A program made the position numbers and the translations under genes. Source: Symsagittifera roscoffensis (lineage: Eukaryota > Xenacoelomorpha > Acoela > Convolutidae). From it: 64,000 bases of DNA. Of this stretch, positions 11,501-23,500 are shown in pieces. The stretch is from NCBI RefSeq assembly GCF_963678635.1, contig NC_087064.1:5740411-5804410 (forward strand). The letters run 5' to 3'. Numbering within the stretch: position 1 is the first letter of the stretch; each line of letters opens with the position of its first letter. The notes under the pieces were generated by a model, which did not search any database, was not told the DNA's origin, and worked only from the letters and a program-made list of their open reading frames with translations.

Positions 11501-14500
11501 TTCACTGTTTCTGCTGTTTCATGTTTTACTTCTCGTTATATGCATATTTACCATTAACATTGAGAAATAAATTCTTCTTTCATAAAGAGATAGTTTGACT
11601 GACTAGTTTGATTTGACAGCCTGTTTTAAAGTCTGCATTTTCCCCAAATTTTCATTTTTGTTTTTAAAAGTTGTTTTCATTGCCAAACTTAGATTATATT
11701 TTTTCTGTTGTTTGCTATAGACACTTGAATATCAGTTAGCTACATCGAATCGATCCTTTCCAAGTGAAGCCTAAATTATTTCGCTCGAATATGGAAATGA
11801 AGGTGTCAGGATAAATCATTCTGTCAGGCTTAATCACTTCATATGTCAAATATCAGAGATATGAAAGGTTGATTTATTGGTGCGAAGTGTAGAATACATC
11901 AGAACCTCGCAAAAAAATTGATAAGGGGAAAAAATGTTTCTTACTCTGATTTTTTTTGCATGCTTAGTTTTTGCGAGCAAATCTAATTGTCAAAAAAGCA
12001 TGTTTTGCATTGCCTTACACTAAAATTGGCCATCTGAAAATTGCGTTATTTCATTTTCATTTGTTAAGTGATAGCCTTATTTGGGCATTTTAATTTTCGT
12101 GGGCAGTTTAGATTTCCGGGGTTTCTAATTGGACCTATGCTATCTCTTCGTTTTTTGAAGGCGAAGCTGATGTTTCTCAATGCCTTAAGTAAATTTCGAC
12201 TAACGGTTTTTCAATGTTATTCATGTGAAATAATAGGCAAACACCAACAATAGGAACGTTTTCAGTTCTCGTGTTTTTAAGCTGACATTTTCCTTTTTCT
12301 ATTTTAAAGCTTGGCACAGTGTCTTTACCTTGTCTGATTTGTTTCAAAGGTACAAATCCTGCTCAAAAAGAACTGATGCATCTGCCTTTTGGTTCTTAGA
12401 GCTTGATTGAGGCTTGGTTTAATATGACGGCCGTTTTAAAATTCCGTGCTTGCTACTGAAAACATGCATTTTTAATCGTTCCTGGAATTAGAGCAAGCAT
12501 CATTGAGTTTTGATTCCAAAAACGAATTTTGGTTGTGCCACTTATTTGAAGGATGAGCAATAAAACTAAAACGAGTCATTCAAACTGTAAGCAGAAGAGC
12601 ATACTGACCATTTTTGCGAGATAGAAATTCGATCAAGGCACAAGTCACATCTTGTTAAAATTTATTTGCTTTGCTTTTTACATCTATACTATATTTAAAT
12701 GCGAGTGACAACTATCTCCCATGTTTAAGCATAATAATTTTGCATGTTTAACGAAAGAAGTTTTTCATGTTTAAGCTATAGCATATATTGCAATGCTGAA
12801 GAAAATTTTTCAATTAGTTTTTCGCAAGGTCATGAATTTTTCAGTATTTTTTTTCGAGGCCAAATTAAGTCTGTCGGTCTGTCTGTATAAGTGCTTTTTT
12901 AATTAATTTGATTTCTGTCTACCCGTCGCCTAAATTTTTAACTTTCATCAATTATATATCTATTATCTATTATATATTTAAATACGGGCTTCACTATCTC
13001 GCCATGCTTAAGTTTTTTTAACGTATTGTTTTTGCATGTTTCGCAACCCCCCGGGTACTCGGAGGGGTTGCGAATCTTGCCTCCAATTCTCAATTCTCAA
13101 ATCCTTGTACTTTTCGAGATATGACGTTTCTTATGATTTTTTCAAAAACTTAGATTTTAAAAAATTCCAAAAAGTTGAAGAACCCAATCCTGTTTTTGAA
13201 TTTTGTGAAGGTACTCTCAGGGGTTGCGAATATTGCCTTTGATTATGGCTGCTCAAATCCTTGTAGTTTTCGAGATATGACATTTTTTTGGATTTTTTCA
13301 AAATTTTTCAGAAAATTAGATTTAAAAAATTTCACAAAACTTGAAATTTCCATCTCTGTAATGAGGTTCTGTCAGGGTACTCTCAGGAGTTAGTAATTTT
13401 ACCGCCAAATATGACTGCTCAAATCCTTCTAGTTTTCTTTAATTTCATGTTCAGTTGGTTTATATAGAAGGCTCTTTGCCAGTGATACAGAACATAGATG
13501 GGATAGGATGGCTGGTTGCTGTGCAATTATCACGGGCTACAGTAATTGAAGTGAAAAAAAGTTAATGAATTAGATTTTTTTTCGTGAAAAGTCCTAAAAT
13601 GCTCTAATAGCTACTGGAGAACATTTAAACAGTTTGTTACTATGAATGCACTTAGGTATAAATGCATTTTTTTGAGTTAAATTGAAGTCATCTGCTGAAA
13701 TGAAGTTCATCGGCAGTCAAATTGGGCGGGCTATCCAAATACCAACGTGGAAATATGGTGCGAAAAAACGTGATCAGTTTCTAGTTTCGAAAATGCAATT
13801 TAATTTTGAGATTTACCAGTGGAATGAGCTAAGTTAATCCAAAAAGTGCCAATCATAAATTGTTCTTGTAATTCAAAGAGCTTTGAGTACCTATATTTTT
13901 TTTTTGAAATTGGAAAGTTTTAATTTTCCGTTCAAAAAACAAGTCCGTTTTTCTTTAAGAGTCGATGAACTTAGTTCAGAATCTTATTTAGATCGCGACT
14001 GATTTGTTTCAAGAAAAAATTGTAAAATTTTTTTATGCTCAATTTTTCATAGCTTGATTTTTGGTTTATTTTTAAGTTCAGTTGATTTACTTTGTTTAAA
14101 GGAAGGCAAACTCTTCTATCTAACAGCGAAAAAGTAAAGGTCACGAAAAACGTGATTGAATTTCAAAAATGGAAAATAGTTATCAGATTTCCATTGAAAT
14201 AAAATACACAGCAATACACTGCTCAGTTATTCACAGAAAAAGGGTAGTACTCGATTGTAGCGAGATAAAACTTATTCATTCAGTTTTCGAAAACTAGTTC
14301 AAGTTAGTTCAAAAAGTGTCAATCCTAAATTGTTCTAGAAATTCTAAGAGCTTTAAGAACATCTATTGTTTCTTTGAAGTTAAAAATTAAAGATTTTTAT
14401 TAGAAAAGCAATTCACTCTTTGTTTACTTGAGTTTTTTTACCATGTTTTGGCTTTCTTTCAATCAATTGATTACAATTCATGCTGTGGTCGACTAGCAAA

Positions 14501-17500
14501 CGGTACCATTAGTTTTCTTGAAACTTGCGAGACTAAATGTCATATTGGTCCAGAAGTATCGCAGTTGCCTTTGCTACCTATTGACTGGGGTTCGAATCCT
14601 AGCTTGACCTTGTTTTTTTTTCAGTAGGTATGAAATTGAAATTTTTTCCCCGTAAAAGTCACTTTCATTTGTCTGCTGATGTTTTGTTGGCTTCTTTGCC
14701 ATATCACGGAATTTACTTGTACCGTAAGCAATTTTCATATAGCTGCACGTGATGCTGATTTACTCCTGCAATTTGTGAGTTTACTAACCCTCACTGAATA
14801 ATTTCTTTGTAAAATTGAATTTTTTTGTCGCTCAAAAGTTATGTTCGGCCTGAATTTTTTTTGAGAAATTTAGTTGGACTTTTGTTTTAAAAAGATAATT
14901 CATGTCGGTTGTGGTGTAAACGTTCAAAGTCTTGGAGTTTTTCTTTCGAATTCTTTTTTGCCAACAATTTTTGTCGGAATAGTGGCAGTACCCACGTTTT
15001 GTCGGAATAGTGGCAGTTTGATGAATACAGAAGTTTATTTAATGCTCGTGGTTCTTTTTCTCGCCTGTTTCTTTTTTCCCCAAAAAAGTTTTGCATCCGC
15101 TATTCTGTCTCATGCTCTGTTCGATAACTTGCAATCGTACGCTTGCGTTGTTACACTTGCGAAAGCGAGTGTTTTATAGTCGGGAACTGGACTTTTTTCC
15201 TGTAAAATATTTCTTACATCTGAATTTGAAATGGAAGTTACTTTATTAGTGAACTTTAGCAACTTCGAGACTGCTTCCAACTTGCCCTAGAGGTGACAGG
15301 CTTGTCTCAGTGCCCTATGGTCTTGGGTTCGAAGACCGGCTTTTCCTCTGTGTGCTCAGCTAACTTTTTTTTAACCTTAATCGACTTTTTAGGGTCTTTA
15401 GAAGTTTGTGAGGCACTTTTTTGCTAAAGCTACCCGGCTCAATCTGAGATAATAAAAGCAAAGTCCAGTAAAAACAATTAACAGAAAAACTACACATTTA
15501 ACAGAAAATTTCTAATTTTTGGGTTTTGTTCGTTTTTTTTTGGAATTGATTTTTTGGAAACTAGCCTGCCAAATCTGAGATTGAAGGTTCAATTGAAAGA
15601 CAGGTTATGGGAATCCTCCCACCCTGAGCAGCTGTGCACTAATTTTTGTAGAAAATTAATTTTTGCTATCTTTTTTCGATGAATGTGAAGACTTTTTCCA
15701 GGAAAAATTTTCGACATAGAAGCTACGTTCTGTTTCCTTCCGTTCGCTGGCTCTTTTCCAACTGTCTGTTGGCTATAATTGAATTTTTGTCAGTTTTTCT
15801 TTGCAAACTTTCTGACCTTTCCCAAAAATTTCTTGTCAAACCGATATCAATGGAGAGTCCTGCTTGTGGAAGTCTTCCCTGTTATGGTTTTAGTTTTCGG
15901 AAAATGGTTTTAGTTTTCGGAAAAAATGGTTTTAGTTTTCGGAAAAATCTCTTTTTACATTTTTGTGCATGACCGGATCTATAAATAAAGCTTGCAAAGA
16001 TGCAATTTTGAAATATGCAATTTTGAAGCTGTGTGAACCAAGTTGTGCATAAGAAAAAGCTTTTTTTTTAAACAACTTCATTTATTTTCGATAACTTTTT
16101 GGTGAAATCTATTGAAAGTATAAATTCTTCTTAAGTCTGGTTTTGAATTTTGTTCAGCAAAGAAGGGGGCTAATGTGGTATCAAGCACCTATAAGTCATG
16201 CTAGTTTCTCAATCTGTAATTTTTCAATGAATCTGCTTCAAGACAATTAGTGTAGTGAAGTCTTTAATAGGTGATGATGATGATGATTTTTCAGTAAAAG
16301 TAGAAAATTTGGTTGACTCTCAATTTTTTTCGCTATTTGACTTTTAATTTTTAAGATCAGCTCATGTTGAAAGGAGAGCAAAATCTACGAAAAACAAACG
16401 TCACACAAAACGTGAACGACTTTCAGAAGGGAATAAAAAATCTAGCTTTCAAATTGGGCCAATTTTATCCAAAAAAATGTCAATCATAAAACGCTTTTTA
16501 AATTCAAAGAGCTTTATTTTGATATTTTTTCTTCAAAACTCGAAAGTCCTACTTCATTTGGGTTTCCTTGTTCTTTACTCTTTCCTAGCTGTCATCTAAT
16601 CTTTTCGAAAGTCAAAGAGAGCTTCAAGGCCATATGTTTTTTCTTGGAAGTTCTAAAATAAAATTTTTTCCTTGCAAAGGCTTAATTAAACCTAAAAAGT
16701 TTCTCCCTCCTCCGCTTGTGATTATAAGGAATATCAATCCGTCTGTATTTTTTTTTTAGAAATTGAGGGTTTCCGTCCGGCCCTCATGCATTCGAGTGTG
16801 CTGAAAAAACTGATGGAGTGCAATGTCCTCTTTGAGGTCAGATTAGACAACATCAGCAATGCGGCCGACGGGGAACACGTGCTGTACAAGAAGAATGTAC
16901 CCTCGGAATACTTCATTATGATTCTGGAGGGGCGTGCCATGATCAGTGTCGGAAGAGATAATCTCAAGTTCGAGGCCGGACCATTCCACTACTTCGGCAC
17001 CTGTCTGCTAAATAGTAAGTTGAAATAGTTAGTGTTGTAAGTAGTTTCTGTATAGCTTGAATTGGCTGGCTTAACTCTGTTTTCTTTGTGTATTCAGTGA
17101 TGAATTGATTGACTGTGAATGTTTGTGTAATTGGCATCGTGAATAGGATCGATCTGCATCGAGGAAAGATTTGCTACAATTTATTGGAAATAATGTTAAA
17201 ATAATTAGGTCCAATAGCAATTTTTTCAGGAAAAATCTTTAAAATTTTTCAGGCTCAAATTTACTCATTCGCGGTTTGACTTTTGATTTCTTTTTTATTT
17301 CAGTTCCTTTCCCTCGTTAAAAGGAAGGCAAAGTCCACTACCGAACAGCAAACGGGTTGACAATGGCAATACTTTTGGGTGATTCAGATTCCAATTTCAA
17401 ATCGTAGTTTAGTTGTTGCTTTTAAATGATTTCTTTCTGATTTTTGAGTTTTGAGTCTTTCAGTTTACTAATTTGGCGGCATAATCATGTCAAAAATGTG

Positions 17501-20500
17501 GTAAAATTAGGTTCGGCAAAGATTAAAGTTCAAATGTCGTAGACATAGCCGGGCCCATTTGCAGGTTGCAAATTAGAAAATTGTTCGTTGAAGCTGATGG
17601 TACGTCGTCGTTGATTGTAATGGTCATCTAGTTGTTAGCTGTCGTTGATCATGTTGGTCATCTAGTTGTTACTGTGGTCCAATACTCGCGAGAGTTTGAC
17701 TGCTGGTCGGTGTAGAATCCCCCTGCTAGTTTTAATTTCGCAGGAGCGAACGATTCCGTCTGCACCTGGGAAAGTACGAAGTACCCGTCCCAGGGGCCAA
17801 AGACCTCGAGGCGTTAGGTCTTCCAGTATCCATACAAGGTCTCCTTGCTGAAGATTTTCCACTTGCTTTGTCCATTTCGTTCGGGTCGTCAAGGTTGGCA
17901 AGTAGTCTTTGAGGTATCTGTTCCAGAACTGTTGACTCAAGGCTTGAGCTTGTTTCCAAGTTTTCTTGTCCGTTGTGTGGCGAGGGAGAAACAATCCGGG
18001 AGGCAAATTGTTTGTTGGTCGTCCTAGTAGAAGGTGATTGGGTGTAAGGGGCTCGTCGTCGGTTGGGTCTGATGAGACGTGGGTTAGCGGGCGAGAATTC
18101 ATCATAGCTTCAACCTCGCACGTGAAGGTTGACAGAGTTTCGTCGTCCAGTGCCCGTGTTCCAATGACTTTGTAGAAGGCAATCTTAAATGTTTTTATGA
18201 GGCGTTCCCATGATCCACCAAAGTGAGGAGCTGCAGGTGGGTTGAACTTCCAGGTTATTCCAAGTAATTGGCATTGATTGTTGAAGTCGTTGCTGTGTTG
18301 AATCTCAGAAAGGCTTTCCTGTAATTCCTTGTCAGCTGCAACGAAGGCTTTTCCGTTGTCAGAGAAGATGATCCTGGGTTTACCGCGTCTAGCGATGAAA
18401 CGGCGTATGGCTTGTAGAGTTGAGTTTGTGTCAATTTGCTGGCATATTTCTGAATGAACTGCTCGCGTGACGAGGCAGGTGAAGAAGAGAACGTATCGCT
18501 TACTGTACTCGTCGTTGTTCCGCGTGGCAAAGGGTCCAAAGAAGTCAATTCCTGTTGAGTAGAAGGGGTAACTGTTTTCCGATAAAGGGAGTCGTTGTAG
18601 GGGTAGATCTGCCATCAGAGGCTTCACTGGTTCCTGTCGAAGGCGTCGGCAAGGTATGCATTGTCGAATAGTTTTCTTCAGATGCTTGCGTGATCTTATG
18701 ATCCAAAAGTCCTGTTGAAGAATGCTTCGGGTGTGTTCCATTCCACAATGGGAATTTATTTCGTGTGTTTGCTTCATGAAGAGTTGTATTGGGTAGTTTT
18801 CTGCGTTCAGAATGACTGGATGTCGGCTGCAAAGTAGAAGCGGGGCTTTCTGTAGTCGTCCTTTGGCACGTAAGTATCCGTGATCGTCGATGAAGGGGCA
18901 AAGAGGTTGTAGAGGGCTGCGGGGTGGAATGTCAGATTTCTTTGTCAGGCATGCTATTTCCTTGGGGAATGATTGATTCTGTGAGTGTTTAATGATCCAT
19001 GCGAATCCTAAGGTGATGTGTTGAAGTGAGAGGCTCTGGCGTGTCTTCCTTTTGATGTTTTCTGCGAAGAGAAGAACATATGAAGTAACTCTGAGTGCTC
19101 TTGTCCAAGTGCTAAATCGGTTGAAGTCGATTACTGATGTTGGCGGTTGTGGGTCGTTGTCTGTCAGATGAATATCGGCTGTAGGTTGTGTTGGCGGGTG
19201 ATTAGGCCAATCGGATGATGGTCTTAACAAGAAGTCTGGTCCTTTGATCCATCGTGAATCGGTAGTCATGTCAAATGCTTTGTAACCACGTGTTCCGTCG
19301 TCTGCAGGGTTGTCTTTGCTGGGCACGTATCTCCAGTCCAGAGGAGATGTTGAGTCCATGATGAAATTCAGGCGGTTGGCAATGAAGATCCGGTGTCGTT
19401 GATTCGGCGAGTTTATCCAATGAAGAACTGTTGTACTATCTGTCCATAGTGTCGTACTGTCGATTCTTATGTCATGTTGTTCTTTGATGAAACGAGACAG
19501 TTTAGCTCCGTTAGTGGCGGCTTGAAGCTCGAGATTTGGAATTGTCATTCTGCTGATGGGTGCTACTCGGGCTTTTCCAATGACGAACTTGAGTTCCGTT
19601 GTGTCGTCGTCGTATCTGATTCTGAGGTAAGCAACTGATGCTAAGGCAAGTTCGGAGGCGTCGCTGAATACATGGAGTTGGGTTTCCAGTATCTTCGTTT
19701 CTGGTTTGAAGTAAGTCCGGGGCAGGCAGATGTCGTTGAATTGGCTTCGCTTGTCTATCCAATCGTTGAGGTCTGTTAAATGATCCATGTTTAGAGGTTT
19801 GTCCCATTGAGGTCCATTACTCCAGGCAAGTTGAAGTGATTGTCGTAGTCGAATTGTCAGTGGCATCGTAATTCCAAGCGGGTCAAAGATTGAAGAAGCA
19901 AACTTCAATAGTTTGCGCTGCGTTAAGTCCTTCTTGTCAATGGCGTGAAACTTCTTTGCTTCCACAAGAAAGACGTCCGTGTCTGGTTTCCATTTCACTC
20001 CAAGAACTCTTTCGAGGGGTCGTTCCTTCTTGGTGAGGCTGTCGTTGTTTTCCAAGTGGTTCTCGTTAACTGTTGTGAGGAATTGTTGAGAGTTTGAGGT
20101 CCATTTTGTGAGGTTGAAACCTCCAAGGCTGAACATCTTTTGAAGGTCGTTCATTAACTGTGTCGCTTCCGTCGGCGTTGAAACGGCTTTGTATAGGTCG
20201 TCCATGTATATGTTGCGTTTTGTGATTTGCTCCAAGGCTGGATATTTGTCGGCATTGTCCTTCGCACATTGTCGAGTGGCGTAGCAGGCAACACATGGTG
20301 AGTCGGTAGCTCCGAAGATGTGGCGGGTGTATTGGAAGGTTGTGGGTTGGCCCGTGTTGTCCTTCCACAGAAATCGCAAATACGGCTGGTCCTCTGGGCT
20401 CACGAAGACCTGCATGAACATTGATTCAATGTCGGCAGAAATAGCGATTTGGTCTTCGCGAAATCGCATAACGATTCCAGTAAGGTTTGTGAGGAGGTCT

Positions 20501-23500
20501 GGTCCAGTTAGTAGGTTGCTGTTGAGTGATACTCCTTTGTAGATGCTCGATGCATTAAGGACTCGGCGTACCTTGCCAGGTTTATTGATGTTTGTCACTG
20601 GATGATGAGGAAGGTACCATTTTCCTGTTGAGTCTTCATGGGAATCATCAACTTTGACTATGAAACCTTTCTGCAAGTCGGTGTCGATGGTCTCCTGATA
20701 TTTCTGTGCCATCTCGGTGTTTCTCTTCAGTCGTCGGAGAAGGCTGTCGAGCTGCTTCTTGGCAAGCCATCTATTGTTTGGCAGTTGTTGTCCACGTTTC
20801 CAAAGCATTCCAATTTCGTAGTGTCCATTGGGCAAGCGAGTTGTTGAAGATTCCAAGATGCGGAGAGCTTCCTTGTCGTCTGTTGAGAGGCTGCGTTGGT
20901 CAGTTGAAATCCCTTCGGCGTCCAATTTCATCCATTCAGCTACGTGGCGAAAGAGTTTATCGTCTGTCGTGAAGTTGATTGTGTTGATGTCGTTGGGTGT
21001 CGCTGCATTGTCTCGTCCACAGAGAGACCATCCAAGTGGCGTTTTCCATCCAATAGGCACATTTTGTTTTGAATGGATTACTTCTGAAGGTGTCACGAGT
21101 TCGGCGAAATCGCATCCAATGATGATTCCGATTTCTTTCGAGGGCAGTGTGGCTATCCGAATGTGTTGAAGAGGCTCGTTTCTTTGGCAGATGGAGTTGA
21201 CGAGTTCAGGGTTGAATTGGGAAAGGTTCCAATCCATTATGACGTCGATGTCATTTAGTTGAAATGGCTGCTTTTGCTGGTTGTAGGGTCCAATCGCAAT
21301 CGTCATCTTTGTAGAAGCTGTGTCTGATGATGTCAGTGCTTGGTTTAGCTGGATGGTGTCGTCTAACTGCAGATCTGGTTTGAGTTGGAGGGCGATTGAT
21401 GATTTAAGCAATGTCAGTTTGCTTCCACAATCAAGCATTGCATAGGCATGAACTGTATGTTTGCCATGAGAGATCGTTATTGGCAGGGTCGGAATGTGGC
21501 GAGTCGATTTCCTTCTGTTTATGCTGGTGCTGCAGTTGGTGGTGTCGTCATGTTGTCTGGAGTTCCGGTTGGCTGTCTCCCTTTGTGTCGTCGAGTTGTA
21601 GGTGCTGCTGTTGTGCAGAAGTGTGTGGTGTTTCTTACTGCATCCGTCCGTCCGGCAGGTTTGCGTTGATTGACAGTCGGCGAACTTGTGGGGGCTGAGG
21701 CAGTTGAAACATAGTTGTAGGTCCCTGGCATGCTGTAATCTGTCCTTTGGGTTCATTGCGATGAAGTGATGGCATTTTCCAAGGTACTGGCAATTGCGTT
21801 TCTCCGGGCAAAAATCTCGTCGTTGATCCTTTTGTCCAGATTTATGTTGCTGCTGGCTGCGTTGCTGGTTCCGGTGGTTCTGATTGGCGCGGTGATCCGA
21901 TGGTCCATGTTGGTGGGTGTGACCGTTGGATGATGATTCTTGAGTGTTGCTGCTGTTGTAGTTGTTGTTGCTGCTGCTGTTTCTGGTGTTGTTGTTGTTG
22001 CTGTGGCTCGGCAAATCGCTGCATGCTTCGGCGTAGATGTTGAACCAATTGGTGAGGTCGATGAGTGATGGTTGTCTGATGTTGCATTGCAGATTGTATC
22101 TATTCCATTCTAGTCGGCAAGGGGTAGGCAGTTTTGACAAAACTGTTTGGACATTTGTCGTAGAGTGTAGATCGTGCTGGAATCCAAGTGTCGTGAATGT
22201 ATCGACCATTGTCTGTAGGAAGTTGGCGAGGTCCTTGTAGCTTCTGGTATGTCGTAGATTGGGGCCGCTGATGGCGTCGAGTCGTCGAAGGAAGGATGTA
22301 ACTATCTTCGTCGGGTTACCAAAGTCGTTTTCCAGTCGCTGAAGGGCTGCGTCATACATTGCTCCATTGCATCCATATCCTCGGATAAGAGATTTTGCAT
22401 CTCCGGATACAAGTTTCTGCAGATGTGTCATCTTTTCCGAGTTTGTCATGTCGGTGCTGTTGATGGTTGCGTTGAACAGTCCTATCCAATCTAACCATTG
22501 TTCAGGTTCTCCGTCGAATATGAATGGTTTGACAATGGGCACTGATTTCCTGAATGTCTTCGAGATCGTTTGATGATGGGTGTGGTCTGTCGGTGCTGTT
22601 CCAAGGTTGGCAGGAATCGGAGGAAAATAAGACGGCTGGTTTTGATGTGCTGCATGTTGATGTGCTGCATGTTGATGGACTGCATGTTGATGAGGGGGAG
22701 GTCGGTTGATATTTTGGTGAGTTGATCCTGTTGGTCCCCTGCAGCCTGCATGAGTGAAGGCTTTTGTTGATGATGTCGGCATGTTCGTAGGGTTGTATGC
22801 TGTCGTGGTTCCCAGAAATCCTTCCTGGTACGATCTTATGGCAGGTTGTGTACATTGGTGAGTCAGGGTCGGCTGGCTGGAGGTCCAATTTGTTGCTGTT
22901 CGTTGATCTCCTTGGTTTGTTGGCAGTAGTGCTGGTTGTGCTGGTATCGGTACTCCGTTGATGTTTGTGATACCCTTAGCTGTCGTCTGGTGTCCACTGA
23001 ACACGTTGGTGGGGGGATGATTGGTTGAATTCTGATTTCCAATCGTCAAGATGGGTCTAAAGGCGCTATTCGGATTATGTGTCCTCTGTTGCTGACTTGG
23101 AGGCTGATTCTGTTGTAGGCTTGAAGGCTGGTTCTGTTGTTGGCTTGAAGGCTGGTATAGTCCATGTGGGGGGCTAGCTGTCTGGGGAGCAAGAAATGGG
23201 TGTGTGATTTGCTGTCCAATCATTTGACTCTGAGCTGCTTTTGAAGTTGCTGTCGGAAGAAATATTGGCGCTGAAACATTTCTTTGTTGGGTTGCTGGTG
23301 CGTTCATCTGCTGATTGAAAACTTGGATTTGAGTTCCAGGGTTGGAGTGTGGTGACGTTTCATGAAGTTGAGCTTCTGAGTTCGGTCTTTGTCCCACTGT
23401 TGCTGTCAATTGCTGATTGTCGATTTGGAGTTGAGTTCCATTGTTCAATTCTATAGTCGTTCCTTGAAGTTGAGCTTCTGGGTGGTTCGGCTGAAGGTTT

